A DNA stretch of 64,000 nucleotides, taken from assembly GCA_022414725.1 (NCBI GenBank), contig CM039462.1, positions 125,900,502 through 125,964,501 on the forward strand, written 5' to 3'. The stretch comes from Microglena sp. YARC. Taxonomy: Eukaryota > Chlorophyta > Chlorophyceae > Chlamydomonadales > Chlamydomonadaceae. This document shows positions 7,866 through 16,771 of this stretch, one piece after another; the stretch's first letter is position 1, and every line of letters starts with the position of its first letter. The translations under genes were made by a program, and so were the position numbers. Below the pieces are notes generated by a model that worked only from the letters and a program-made list of their open reading frames with translations, did no database searches and was not told the DNA's origin.

Positions 7866-9296
7866 ATGATTTCAGTGGAAATAAATAACCACATCTCGAG
7901 ACGGGTCAAATGTATGGAACACAAGTGGTATTGGAGTTTATTGAGCTCAAACCCCAATATCACATGGGATATCATCGAATCCAATCCCAACAAACCATGG
8001 GATTGGAACTGGTTCAGCAGAAACCCCAACATCACACTAGATATTATACAAGCCAACCCAGATAAACCATGGGACTGGTTCTGGATTAGCAGAAACCCTA
8101 CAATAACGATCGATATTGTCATTACAACCCCCAGTAAACCTTGGGATTGGGGTGGGTTGAGCATAAACCCCAACATCACATGGGAGATTATACAAGCCAA
8201 CCCAGATAAACCATGGGACTGGTATTATATCAGCAGAAAACCCTACATCACGTGGGAAATGATCGAAGCCAACCTCGACAAACCGTGGAATTGGTATTGG
8301 ATCAGCAGAAACCCATGCATTAAATGGGATATTGTCATTACAAACCCAGACAAACCGTGGGAATGGGGTGGATTGAGTTCACACCCGAACATCACACTAG
8401 ATATTATACAAAACAGCCCTGACAAACCATGGGATTGGTTTAATATCAGCATAAAGCCCAACATCACATGGGAGATTATACAAGCCAACCCAGATACACC
8501 ATGGGACTGGTTTTTTATCAGTAAAAACCCCAACATCACATGGGAGATTATACAAGCCAACCCAGATAAACCATGGGACTGGTTTTTGATCAGTAAAAAC
8601 CCCAGTATCACATGGGATATTATACAAGCCAATCCAGATAAACCATGGAACTGGAACTGGATCAGCAAAAACCATGTCATAACGATGGATATTATCGAAA
8701 CCAACCCAGACAAACCGTGGAATTGGGGTGGAATGAGCGCAAACCCCAATATCACGTGGGAGATTATACAAACCAACCCAGATAAACCATGGGGCTGGTA
8801 TGAGTTGAGCAGAAACCCCAATATGTTGCTATCTTCCCAAGACATATGTGATATCATACGTAGATACAGATCAGCAAGAACTATACAAAAAATATGGCGC
8901 CATGTCAATACTAACCCAAGTTATAATGCATGTCAACACAGACTCTATAGGGAATATAATGAGCTGCGGGAGTTGTTCTCCAGCCTAACCGACGTGTGCA
9001 GGGAGATGGGCGACATCACCAACGATTCTATTGGCGAGAACGAATCCGTTCATGATCACATGAGCGAGGGTCACGTTTGTGATGGTTGGTTCTTCGCGCG
9101 GTTTATCATTTCACAAATGAACGTGTGGCTCTGGCTCGAAGACGTGTGCTTCAAGGAGGGGCGACCCCGTGTGACGACACCTCCTCGACTTGTACAGGCG
9201 CTTTCAAGGTCCAGCACTCATCCTCAATCGCTTCAACACGACGATAGTTTTCAGCGACCTGCACCAAATCAACTTTGCCTTCCATTTTGGCAATAG
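7866..9296 (+). CDS. NPDKPW-repeat protein with IQ-like tail
   Basis: 476 codons from ATG 7866. After a short N-terminal cap (HISRRVKCMEHKWYWSLLS), residues about 30-320 consist of roughly twelve to thirteen 24-residue repeats with the consensus NPNITWEIIQANPDKPWDW. Each repeat carries paired Trp and a Pro. Such repeats are known from giant viruses and are of unknown function. A helical segment follows (RSARTIQKIWRHVNTN, then CQHRLYREYNELREL), like an IQ motif that could bind calmodulin. In the paralogue at 19223-20339 the protein ends there. Here the frame continues for about 100 more residues and overlaps the gene at 9151-9525 by 146 bases, so the extension is either a fusion or a frameshift. 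Confidence 0.8.
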   Translation: MISVEINNHISRRVKCMEHKWYWSLLSSNPNITWDIIESNPNKPWDWNWFSRNPNITLDIIQANPDKPWDWFWISRNPTITIDIVITTPSKPWDWGGLSINPNITWEIIQANPDKPWDWYYISRKPYITWEMIEANLDKPWNWYWISRNPCIKWDIVITNPDKPWEWGGLSSHPNITLDIIQNSPDKPWDWFNISIKPNITWEIIQANPDTPWDWFFISKNPNITWEIIQANPDKPWDWFLISKNPSITWDIIQANPDKPWNWNWISKNHVITMDIIETNPDKPWNWGGMSANPNITWEIIQTNPDKPWGWYELSRNPNMLLSSQDICDIIRRYRSARTIQKIWRHVNTNPSYNACQHRLYREYNELRELFSSLTDVCREMGDITNDSIGENESVHDHMSEGHVCDGWFFARFIISQMNVWLWLEDVCFKEGRPRVTTPPRLVQALSRSSTHPQSLQHDDSFQRPAPNQLCLPFWQ

Positions 9297-9525
9297 TGTT
9301 CCGCTGGGTTGCGAATTTGATTTGCTGTTCGCTGTCCTGCTCCAATTTTAATATTCTGCGTTCAAGTACTTCTTTCTTGTGCATGAAATGGTCATTGATG
9401 GATTCAATCTCCTTTTGAAGCTTTGCATCGTAGTCAACAGTGCCATCATCTTTTAATGGTGTTCGTTTGATGCAACGACGACGAAGGTAATGAGGAGTGA
9501 TCGTGATCGCTGAGTGATCGTTCAT
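9151..9525 (-). CDS. Coiled-coil protein, 124 residues
   Basis: It reads MNDHSAITITPHYLRRRCIKRTPL from 9525. Residues about 38-100 form a long charged helix with heptad-like spacing (KLQKEIESINDHF, KKEVLERRILKLEQD, then QQIKFATQRN), likely a coiled coil. The family is not recognised. The 3' end overlaps the tail of the NPDKPW-repeat gene on the other strand. Convergent overlap of this length is unusual here and suggests that one of the two tails is not real. Confidence 0.55.
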   Translation of the reverse strand: MNDHSAITITPHYLRRRCIKRTPLKDDGTVDYDAKLQKEIESINDHFMHKKEVLERRILKLEQDSEQQIKFATQRNTIAKMEGKVDLVQVAENYRRVEAIEDECWTLKAPVQVEEVSSHGVAPP

Positions 9526-9616
9526 GTTTGATTACTTATCCCAATCATGATGCATGATGTTTTATACTCAATAATGCAACTTGCAAGCAGTAGTAGTAGC
9601 AGGCGGGTGTATGTCC

Positions 9617-9745
9617 TCAGTTGTTGAGTGTAGTGATACACCGGTCCCCCTTGCAACTCTGTCTGAACAGTGCAGCCAACCCGAGACCGAATATGATTGA
9701 AATGATTGCTGACCCCGTCTTGGTATCGAATGCTTTGGTAATCAT
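9617..9745 (-). CDS. Very short single-TM protein, giant-virus type
   Basis: 42 residues starting MITKAFDTKTGSAIISIIFG. One transmembrane helix (about residues 12-27, ending GLGLAALF) is followed by a basic Cys-containing tail (RQSCKGDRC). From memory, small proteins with a GLGLA-x-LFR-x2-CK-x2-C signature recur in marine giant viruses, probably in the virion membrane. The start is the first Met in frame. It lies between the coiled-coil gene and the F-box/LRR fragment, all on the same strand. Confidence 0.6.
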   Translation of the reverse strand: MITKAFDTKTGSAIISIIFGLGLAALFRQSCKGDRCITTLNN

Positions 9746-9779
9746 GACACTTCGTACGTAGATAACTGGGCCTCCCTGG

Positions 9780-10181
9780 TCACGTAGGTGTGCGACATGT
9801 TAATGTGGTCAACGAAGTGAGTCCGTACAGTGGCGATATGTCGGTCACGTAGGTGTTCGATATGTCCAGGTGAACCAACGCAGTGAGTCCGGACAGCGAC
9901 GATATGTCTTGGATATTGTCTTCGATAGCCGACATTGATTGGTAGGGTACGTATTCCACCCGATTGACACCGATTTTCAACTCTTTGAGCCTGCAAATGC
10001 GTGATAATGCGTATTCCAAACTGTTATAATGTCTTAAGTGGATCCTTGTGACACACCGGGGTGCGGCGCATCTCCACTGTTTGCAAACGAGAGGCACTTG
10101 TTTGAGGTGGGATTCGTTCGAAATCGCATTAGATAGAATGATCTCCAATACATCTTCATTGATTTCTTCAAACGAACTCAT
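9780..10181 (-). CDS. F-box/LRR protein, truncated after two repeats
   Basis: 133 residues from ATG 10181 (MSSFEEINEDVLEIILSNAI). Residues 1-45 resemble an F-box, which in eukaryotes recruits targets to an SCF ubiquitin ligase through Skp1. The next 35 residues are a linker shared with the large paralogues at 44061-45530 and 61893-63383. Only two leucine-rich repeats (DISSLSGLTALVHLDISNT) remain before the frame ends in TLTCRTPT; bases 9742-9800 still encode repeat-like sequence in another frame. This looks like a deletion product of a larger gene. With few repeats left it probably lacks target binding. Confidence 0.7.
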   Translation of the reverse strand: MSSFEEINEDVLEIILSNAISNESHLKQVPLVCKQWRCAAPRCVTRIHLRHYNSLEYALSRICRLKELKIGVNRVEYVPYQSMSAIEDNIQDISSLSGLTALVHLDISNTYVTDISPLYGLTSLTTLTCRTPT

Positions 10182-10236
10182 TCGTTTGTGAAGTGTTCTG
10201 TGCTGTGCTGATGGTTGTTTACACTTAATTCGAGGA

Positions 10237-10890
10237 CTACGATACGAGGCGAGGCGATGAGGGACGAGAATCCGCCACCGCATCCGTGCACTGAATATTA
10301 ATGAATGGCCCCGACAATGAATTCGACAGAGAGAGATTCGAGTTTGTATGGCTGTAATAATCTGTATGGATTTTGAGTTGTTTACACTCGTTTTTAGAGG
10401 CGCACATGGAACACTTGTTGTAGATTCGTTCGCCATCCTGTTCGGTTGAATCTGGGTAGGACGACTCCTGCATGTTGGGGAGGGGGATTCCGTATTGTTT
10501 GCAAAGATCCTGATTGAGACGCCTGTCATTATCGTTCAGGGAATTCCATTGCTCGATAGTCATGCTTGACAGGTCGTACCTCAGTTGCTTCTCAAGCGCT
10601 TCTGCGCGCTCAGTCTCAAGCTCAAGCTCAATCTCCATACTATTCACTCGAGCAGCATCTGCATTCTTTCGAGCGCGCTCAGTCTCAAGCTCAATCTTCA
10701 GTCGAGCATTCTCAAGCTCAATCTCCATACTATTCACTCGAGCATTCTCAAGCTCAATCTCCATACTATTCACTCGAGCAGCATCTGCCTTCTTTCGAGC
10801 GAGCTCAGTCTCAAGCTCAATCTTCAGTCGAGCCATGTAAATAATAGCGAAGGTAGAGATGCAGATAAGTAGTTGAGAATTGTCAATCAT
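10237..10890 (-). CDS. Membrane-anchored coiled-coil repeat protein (family 1)
   Basis: 217 codons from ATG 10890. A hydrophobic segment (residues 7-18, LLICISTFAIIY) is followed by 12- to 25-residue repeats of the type ARVNSMEIELENARLKIELE up to about residue 100. These are strongly charged and helical. Next comes a conserved domain, LRYDLSSMTIEQWNSLNDND and CKQYGI, which aligns with LRQELLSLSPDDVAAMTPEH in the two proteins at 23365 and 34085. The architecture (N-terminal anchor, variable repeat rod, short C-terminal domain) is shared by all three. The last about 40 residues run into the leader of the F-box/LRR gene. Function unknown. Confidence 0.65.
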   Translation of the reverse strand: MIDNSQLLICISTFAIIYMARLKIELETELARKKADAARVNSMEIELENARVNSMEIELENARLKIELETERARKNADAARVNSMEIELELETERAEALEKQLRYDLSSMTIEQWNSLNDNDRRLNQDLCKQYGIPLPNMQESSYPDSTEQDGERIYNKCSMCASKNECKQLKIHTDYYSHTNSNLSLSNSLSGPFINIQCTDAVADSRPSSPRLVS

Positions 10891-11322
10891 TGTTTATAAA
10901 TTCTGATGATTGTTTCTTAAGTCGTGTGTTACGCAATCTCAATCTCTGGGCCATGTACTGTAGTGTACCACCACTCCGTCAAAAGATTCAAACCCACCTA
11001 TTGAATGCGTTTCCGCGATCTCCGGTCTCAGAATCGCGAGAGAAATTTGTGAAACTCGCAAGCAAGCCAAGTCGTAGGTCTGCTCTCGAAGCGTCTAGGG
11101 AATATGTTGGCGTCTGCTGTCCTTAGAGTAGGCGTCATCAGCCACGCGTGTCTCTTCTTGTGTCCTCCTCCGATGATGAGCAATTCGTCACTCAACCCTG
11201 CTTGTGTTTACACTACATTTCCAATGTCGCGTCTCGGTATTGTGCATGCACCGTTAGGTGTGCCGTACAAGAAGCTGCTTGAGTGAATAAGCTTGAGACT
11301 GAGTTCGGTAGGAACAAGCTCA
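10891..11322. other. Non-coding spacer with inverted copy of 27.0-27.15 kb
   Basis: Bases about 10988-11095 (AAACCCACCTATTGAATGCG onward) are homologous, in the opposite orientation, to about 27044-27150. Bases 11210-11260 (TTTACACTACATTTCCAATG then CGCGTCTCGG) also occur near 4146-4170. No gene is convincing. Confidence 0.55.
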
Positions 11323-11913
11323 CTATAGATAACCAACAGCAATTGCATCGTCTGCAGTAACAGCAATGGCATCGTCTGCAGTAACAGCAATGGCATCGTC
11401 TGAAGTAACAGCAATGGCATCGTCTGCAGTAACAGCAATGGCATCGTCTGCAGTAACAGCAATGGCAAGTGCTGCTACGTGTGCAGCAGCAGCGGCAGCC
11501 GCAGCAGCTAATGCCCTTGCCTTGGTGAGAGAACCTGCTGGCGAGGGCTTGACATAGCTCTGCATCTGCGGCACAATATTGTAAAGGTACTCGTTGCCGA
11601 GCTTGATTGTGTAGGACTCTTGAATGGACACGTCGTAACACCTGGTATCAAAATCAGTGTCAATGATCTGCTTAACTAGTACCTGCCCACCCCAAACCCT
11701 TTTTTTTCCCACAGAAAGGCCAGATGGAGGATTGCACCGAGCTCCATCCGAATACTTGAATGACATCCTGACTATGCCAAGTGCGACAGCTTCAAACACG
11801 GCCCTTATGTCGTTGGTGATGTACATGTCATCAGGTCCAGTCGACCCCGTAGCCTTTTGAAAGCTGATAGAACCATGCATGATGTCCGGATCCTGCATGT
11901 TGTTTTTTGACAT
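11323..11913 (-). CDS. Hypothetical protein with Ala-rich stretch and AIAVTADD repeats
   Basis: 196 residues from ATG 11913 (MSKNNMQDPDIMHGSISFQK). The first 125 residues are globular-looking, with strands around VFEAVALGIVRMSFKY and VQLIKQ-like segments, and are not recognised. Residues about 130-150 are an Ala-rich run, followed by six copies of the 10-residue repeat AIAVTADD plus linker, encoded by a 30-base tandem repeat at 11340-11470. The repeats are nearly identical in DNA, so they expanded recently. The gene shares its 5' leader (11945-11989) with the serine protease. Confidence 0.6.
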   Translation of the reverse strand: MSKNNMQDPDIMHGSISFQKATGSTGPDDMYITNDIRAVFEAVALGIVRMSFKYSDGARCNPPSGLSVGKKRVWGGQVLVKQIIDTDFDTRCYDVSIQESYTIKLGNEYLYNIVPQMQSYVKPSPAGSLTKARALAAAAAAAAAHVAALAIAVTADDAIAVTADDAIAVTSDDAIAVTADDAIAVTADDAIAVGYL

Positions 11914-11944
11914 TAAGTGATAAATTAAAACAATGTCAACACAA

Positions 11945-11989
11945 GTTACAGTCAGACCGGTCAATAATGTTACAGTATATTGAATCAAT
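11945..11989 (-). promoter_or_regulatory. Shared 5' leader, second copy
   Basis: Reverse complement of the leader at 6934-6977, lying about 30 bases before the ATG at 11913. See the protease leader for the reasoning. Confidence 0.5.
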
Positions 11990-12010
11990 TACATTTCTCT
12001 ATGTACAACT

Positions 12011-12145
12011 TGGTTGCGAAACATGGTATGGAGCGGATTTGTGATTCCTTGGTGCTTATGTCTCAAGCTAGCGAATCGTTCAAGAGGCTCTAAATCCTGA
12101 TTAGAAATTTAAAAAAATCGGCCGGGAGGCAGGAACGCCCATTAA
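12011..12145. mobile_element. MITE, one end missing
   Basis: It matches the full MITEs at 16965-17132 and 37255-37423 from TGGTTGCGAAACATGGTATG to the terminal repeat GCCGGGAGGCAGGAACGCCC. The left terminal repeat is absent. It lies directly upstream of the promoter of the next gene. Confidence 0.8.
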
Positions 12146-12216
12146 GTATAAAAAAGCAAGACTATGTCTAGTATATTGCTTTGCGCACCCTATCTCTTCT
12201 GTGTAAAAAAGAAACA

Positions 12217-12687
12217 ATGGATAACTTCAAGATGTTGGATACAAGCATGTATGCGTGTTTCACAGTTTCAGGCAGTACGTGGAATGGCAAAAAAATTATT
12301 TTACATGGAACGGTGGTATTCGATAATGAGGATGACGCCAAGAAATGTTTAGAAATACTCGACCTGTACAAAGAGACATTCTACTTCAGGAGTACATCGA
12401 ACGTGATGAATAAGACTATGTTCACGTTTGACGGCACGACAATCCACCTATTATCTGGTGCCAAAATTGAGTACGACCAGAATGCTTCTCGATTGAAGAA
12501 GATTGTAGAGATAGAAAAGACGTACACGGCAAACACGTGGGAATACATGGACGATTACGTAAGGCTATTCGGGTATCTTCCGCTCAGGAAAAGGGCATTC
12601 TGGAGCTGCTTGCTGTTATGTTTTTTGTGCAGTTGTATATTCTGTATCGATCCATGCTATTACGAAGCTAAATCTCCTCGCACGTAG
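12217..12687 (+). CDS. Small protein with C-terminal membrane segment, copy 1
   Basis: 156 residues from ATG 12217 (MDNFKMLDTSMYACFTVSGS). The body is a beta-rich domain (ILHGTVVFDNEDDAKKC, then MFTFDGTTIHLLSGAKI) and the C-terminus has a hydrophobic, Cys-rich helix (AFWSCLLLCFLCSCIFC, residues about 127-145). A paralogue at 42376-42864 is about 95 percent alike and has six extra residues before DDYVRLF. The duplication also covers the promoter (TATAAAAAAGCAAGACTATG at about 12149) and some 60 bases after the stop. I do not recognise the family; it may be a tail-anchored membrane protein. Confidence 0.75.
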   Translation: MDNFKMLDTSMYACFTVSGSTWNGKKIILHGTVVFDNEDDAKKCLEILDLYKETFYFRSTSNVMNKTMFTFDGTTIHLLSGAKIEYDQNASRLKKIVEIEKTYTANTWEYMDDYVRLFGYLPLRKRAFWSCLLLCFLCSCIFCIDPCYYEAKSPRT

Positions 12688-13496
12688 GTGAGCTCATGCA
12701 CCCCCCAACGTTTTTCCATTTCCAAGCCTGCTTGATACACACGGCTTTCGTTTGAGTACATGCGGTTGCGTAAGACCCTGCCTCAACAATCACCGGCACA
12801 TCCCTTTCGGGGAATATCGCATTGCTTCGATATTGCGTTCAATGCTTTGGTAGCCTTGCCATATTTCACGCCTTCATTCTCTCGTTCCTTCTCTCGCTCA
12901 ACAACGGCACGAACTCGGTGCCGCAATCAAGGCTGTCGACGCCACGAACTGGAATACGACATTGGTTGTCATGTGCGCCATGATTGCTGTCGAGCTGCTC
13001 CTATGCTATATATAGCCCAATGCTCGCGTTTACACCACTTCCACGAGACAGACGATGAGTTTGCGATGATGATCCACCACCGTGTGTCATGAATGGACGG
13101 ACGGACGGTGTGGATGCGACAGTTTTCCACCGTTTTGCGTGTGATGATTGATTGATGCCTTGACACACTTGGTTTCTGCAGCTCAATTCCCCTACCCCAC
13201 TCCGTGGGGCCCGCGATTTCCCTATCGATATACGATATCTATTGTCTAGCAGACCTCTGCTTGACGTGTGATCATCGTTTGCGATTAGTATTATTTCGTT
13301 CAGGAGGCTCTAAATCCTGATTAGAAATTTAAAAAAATCGGCCGGGAGGCAGGAACGCCCATTTTACCTCTTCAACCTGCTGCACCCCTCAACGTTGCCC
13401 AAAAGCAACGATCTGCAGTCTGGATGATTATAAGGTGGTCCCACTTTATTTGAGAACTACTGTAAGGCTCCACCGACACCTGTATGTTAGTCGAAT
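12688..13496. other. Non-coding region with repeat debris
   Basis: It holds a relic of the T5orf172 gene 5' region (about 12896-13016, shared with 52800-52860 and 54890-55010), a copy of the CCGTGTGTCATGAATGGACG repeat, the CAAGCAGA-type palindrome at about 13247-13265, and a MITE fragment at 13296-13364. Bases 13369-13470 recur at 43182-43280 and end in a TTTATTTGAGAACTACTGTA terminal repeat of another Tc1-like family. Confidence 0.6.
13296..13364. mobile_element. MITE fragment
   Basis: It contains CGTTCAGGAGGCTCTAAATC and the right terminal repeat of the MITE family. Only about 70 bases remain. Confidence 0.75.
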
Positions 13497-13716
13497 GCCG
13501 GCCTTCATTCCATTTCCCCCGATCCAGCAGTTCAGGAACGTCCTGAAAGAGTTGCCATACGTCTTCGGAAGCGCGATCGAGTCGGCTGCAGTGGTTAGGG
13601 CAGGCTACCTGATCGCAGGGGCAGTTATGGTGGGGGCAGTTGTGGTGGGGGCAGTTGTGGTGGCTGGAGCGGTGTTAGCTGCAGCAACGCAGCTCGCCAG
13701 CACGCCTTGGGTGTAA
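13497..13716 (+). CDS. Small Val/Ala/Gly-rich membrane protein
   Basis: 73 codons from MPAFIPFPPIQQF. Residues about 38-66 form a strongly hydrophobic stretch with the repeat GAVVV (AVMVGAVVVGAVVVAGAVLA), encoded by a short direct repeat GGGGGCAGTTGTGGT. It is likely a single membrane-spanning protein. The longer upstream reading (from 13435) passes through the terminal-repeat debris and is not favoured. Function unknown. Confidence 0.45.
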
Positions 13717-14235
13717 CCAGAGTTGATGATTTGTGTACAAACGTTCATGATTTTAGGAGGTTGTTTGTGTGTGAAATGATTCTGAAGACGAAGAAGGAGT
13801 ACCTGAAGAAGTTAAGTAATTGTTAAGTTGACTTAACAATTTCTTAACAATTAATTCATGTCATCTGTGAGTGATATCGACTCGACAGGTCCCGTGGCGT
13901 GCGTGAGAATGAGGGACGAGGCCGTCACATCCAATCCACCAAGGAGACAGCTTTACACATTTTCATCATCATACCACCGTTTTCTAATGAGTCAGGTTAC
14001 AATTAGCATGGTGATTCCACTTGGTGTAGAGGGATTCTTCTTCTGACTTGCGATAAAGTCATCAGAATACTAAAATGAAACCGCCTGCGCTCCCCCTTCA
14101 GAAAACAATCGAGCAGGAGGCTGCTTTAAGCCGCCATGTGAGAATGACGTTGTGATTTCAGGGTGATTGTATGCGCAAACAAGGTATTGGGGTCAAGAGC
14201 GGTGACACATGGGTACTGGTTCAAGTTCAATTGTT
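13717..14235. other. Non-coding spacer with solo terminal repeat
   Basis: Bases 13812-13856 contain a palindromic TTAAGTTGACTTAA / TTGTTAAG cluster. A right-type end of element A (AGAATACTAAAATGAAACCG) lies at about 14065-14084 without an element body. A short reading frame at 13858-14046 is not supported. Confidence 0.5.
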
Positions 14236-15855
14236 TTATGTAAACATCATAATATCCCTTCCAAGCACGGATGACGATGCACGGTGCTCCTCGCCCGCAA
14301 ACTCAGGATTCATCATAACCTTGCAGACCTCGAGATGGCCGCTAATAAAGGCTGACCTCAGTGCCTGGCTATCGTTGTCATCTGCCTTGGCACGGTGCTC
14401 CTCGCCCGCGAACTCAGGATTCATCAGAACCTTGCAGACATCCAGATAGCCTTCACAAGCGGCGTCACATAGTGCATGGCTTTCGTTGTCATCTGCCTTG
14501 GCACGGTGCTCCTCGCCCGCGAACTCAGGATTCATCAGAACCTTGCAGACATCCACATGTCCTTCCATAGCACCTTCCCTCAGTGCATGGCTTTCGTTGT
14601 CATCTGCCTTGGCACGGTGCTTCTCGCCCGCGAACTCAGGATTCATCAGAACCTTGCAGGCATCCACATGTCCTTGATTAGCGGCGGCACACAGTGCATC
14701 GCTGTTGTCGTCATCTGCCTTGGCACGGTGCTTCTCGCCCGCGAACTCAGGATCCATCAGAACCTTGCAGACATCCACATGTCCTTCCATAGCGGCATGA
14801 GTCAGTGCGTGGCTTAAGTCTGCATCAGCTTTGGCACGGTGCTCCTCGCCCGCGAATTTCGGATTCATCAGAACCTTGCAGACATCGAGATAGCCTCCAC
14901 TAGCGGCTAACCTCAGTGCCTGGCTTTCCTTGTCATCTGCCTTGGCACGGTGCTCCTCGCCCGCGAACTCAGGATCCATCAGAACCTTGCAGACATCCAC
15001 ATGTCCTTCCATAGCGGCTTTAGTCAGTGCATAGCTTAAGTCTACATCAGCTTTGGCACGGTGCTCCTCGCCCGCAAATTCCGGATTCATCAGAACCTTG
15101 CAGACATCCACATGTCCTTCAAAAGCGGCGGCACATAGTGCACGACTGTTGTTGGCATCTGCCTTGGCACGGTGCTCCTCGCCCGCTAACTCAGGATTCA
15201 TCAGAACCATGCATACATCGAGATAGCCTCCTTTAGCGGCGTACTTCAGTGCACAGCTGAAGATTGCATCAGATTTGGCACGGTACTCCTCACCCGCGAA
15301 TTCCGGATTCATCAGAACCTTGCAGACATCGAGATAGCCTCCACGAGCGGCTAACCTCAGTGCCAGGCTTTGATTGTCATCTGCTTTGGCACGGTGCTCC
15401 TCGCCTGTGAACTCAGGATTCATCAGAACCTTGCATACATCCAGATAGCCTCCCTCAGCGGCGTACCTCAGTGCCTGGCTGGTGTTAACATCTGCCTTTG
15501 CGCAGTGCTCGCCTGCAAACTCCGGATCCATATGAAGCTTGCAGAGATCCACATGACCTCCCTTAACGGCGTACTCCAATGCCCGGATGTCGTTGTGATC
15601 TTTTAGCAATATGCTGACGACGTCGGCTCGCCCGGCCTTACACGCTAACCTCATGGGGTTCTGATTGAGATGATCACATCTGTCCACGAGCGCCTGTGCT
15701 TCACATGCAGCGTCAGCAGCGAAAGCAGTATGCATGGCTCGACTGATGAATCCTGCGTGCATCCAGCACCCGTCCTTCTGCCAACTGCCTGCTCGGCGCA
15801 TGATCAAAACCACGAGGTCCATCTGAAGCGCTTCCATACCGGTCCGATTGTGCAT
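14236..15855 (-). CDS. Ankyrin-repeat protein
   Basis: The protein reads from Met at 15855 (MHNRTGMEALQMDLVV) to 14236. An N-terminal helical part (LIMRRAGSWQKDG) is followed by two standard ankyrin repeats (NQNPMRLACKAGRADVVSIL and IRALEYAVKGGHVDLCKL). After these come about thirteen 36- to 38-residue repeats with the consensus GHVDVCKVLMNPEFAGEEHR, then AKADDNESHALR. The DNA repeats are very similar, so expansion is recent. Ankyrin proteins of giant viruses are thought to bind host proteins. The frame is open 35 codons further upstream, but that part is antisense to a relic of the gene ending at 25293, so Met at 15855 is preferred. Confidence 0.85.
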   Translation of the reverse strand: MHNRTGMEALQMDLVVLIMRRAGSWQKDGCWMHAGFISRAMHTAFAADAACEAQALVDRCDHLNQNPMRLACKAGRADVVSILLKDHNDIRALEYAVKGGHVDLCKLHMDPEFAGEHCAKADVNTSQALRYAAEGGYLDVCKVLMNPEFTGEEHRAKADDNQSLALRLAARGGYLDVCKVLMNPEFAGEEYRAKSDAIFSCALKYAAKGGYLDVCMVLMNPELAGEEHRAKADANNSRALCAAAFEGHVDVCKVLMNPEFAGEEHRAKADVDLSYALTKAAMEGHVDVCKVLMDPEFAGEEHRAKADDKESQALRLAASGGYLDVCKVLMNPKFAGEEHRAKADADLSHALTHAAMEGHVDVCKVLMDPEFAGEKHRAKADDDNSDALCAAANQGHVDACKVLMNPEFAGEKHRAKADDNESHALREGAMEGHVDVCKVLMNPEFAGEEHRAKADDNESHALCDAACEGYLDVCKVLMNPEFAGEEHRAKADDNDSQALRSAFISGHLEVCKVMMNPEFAGEEHRASSSVLGRDIMMFT

Positions 15856-15967
15856 CAAAATCTCCTCCTTCAATCTTCGACGTGACCTGAGGATGAAAGA
15901 GAGATCTTCGGTACACTGCCACAGAACATTTCTACATTTTCTGAGCGCTAAACCGACCAATTCCTCA

Positions 15968-15983
15968 TACAGCTAGGGACATA
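15968..15983 (+). repeat. Solo left tip of element B
   Basis: CATACAGCTAGGGACAT, identical to the left tip of the Fanzor B element at 39071. It is followed directly by the tandem array, not by element sequence. Reading outward (minus strand), an ATG starts exactly at the tip but reaches a stop after six codons. Confidence 0.75.
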
Positions 15984-16526
15984 TAAGTGCTTGACATGAC
16001 AGTAACATTACAAAATGCCAAGGTATCATCCATTAATTGATTCAGTATGACCATACACAAGTGCTTGACATGACAGTAACAGTAACATTACAAAATGCCA
16101 AGGTATCATCCATTAATTGATTCAGTATGACCATACACAAGTGCTTGACATGACAGTAACAGTAACATTGCAAAATGCCAAGGTATCATCCATTAACTGA
16201 TTCAGTATGACCATACACAAGTGCTTGACAGTAACATTGCAAAATGCCAAGGTATCATCCATTAATTGATTCAGTATGACCATACACAAGTGCTTGACAG
16301 TAACATTACAAAATGCCAAGGTATCATCCATTAATTGATTCAGTATGACCATACACAAGTGCTTGACAGTAACATTACAAAATGCCAAGGTATCATCCAT
16401 TAATTGATTCAGTATGACCATACACAAGTGCTTGACAGTAACATTACAAAATGCCAAGGTATCATCCATTAATTGATTCAGTATGACCATACACAAGTGC
16501 TTGACATGACAGTAACAGTAACATTA
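15984..16526. repeat. Tandem array, 67- to 80-bp units
   Basis: About eight copies of a unit beginning GTGCTTGACAGTAACATTAC and ending with CAGTATGACCATACACAA. Unit length varies because a CATGACAGTAACA segment is present in some copies. A degenerate ninth unit lies at 16655-16725. An open frame through the array is a by-product of the repeat. Confidence 0.9.
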
Positions 16527-16771
16527 CAATCAAGAACAACATATGATTTTGACAAGGCACAACCCTGTTTGAAGACACATCTCACTGCACCAGTCATCCT
16601 ACAAGTAGGGCTGACAATTGCCAATGAATTCGTCAATTCAAACATAAGCTTATGACAAGGCATCATCCATTAATTGATTCAGTATGGCCATACACAAGTG
16701 CTTGACATGACAGTAACATTACAATCAAGAAACAACCTATGAATTGGACAAGGAAACCCTAAACAAACTCA
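16527..16771. other. Spacer beside the tandem array
   Basis: A near duplicate of ACATTACAATCAAGAACAAC occurs at 16530 and 16708; otherwise nothing recognised. Confidence 0.4.

Noticed and set aside
8243..8908. Minus-strand frames opposite the NPDKPW gene
   Set aside because: They mirror the repeat of the plus-strand gene and lack their own composition; the same mirror appears at 19534-19935.
15856..15960. N-terminal extension of the ankyrin protein
   Set aside because: It has only a TTG start and is antisense to a relic of the gene ending at 25293.
16122..16496. Minus-strand repeat protein (CMVILNQLMDDTLAF)
   Set aside because: Translation of the 67- to 80-bp tandem array; no start context and no conservation outside it.
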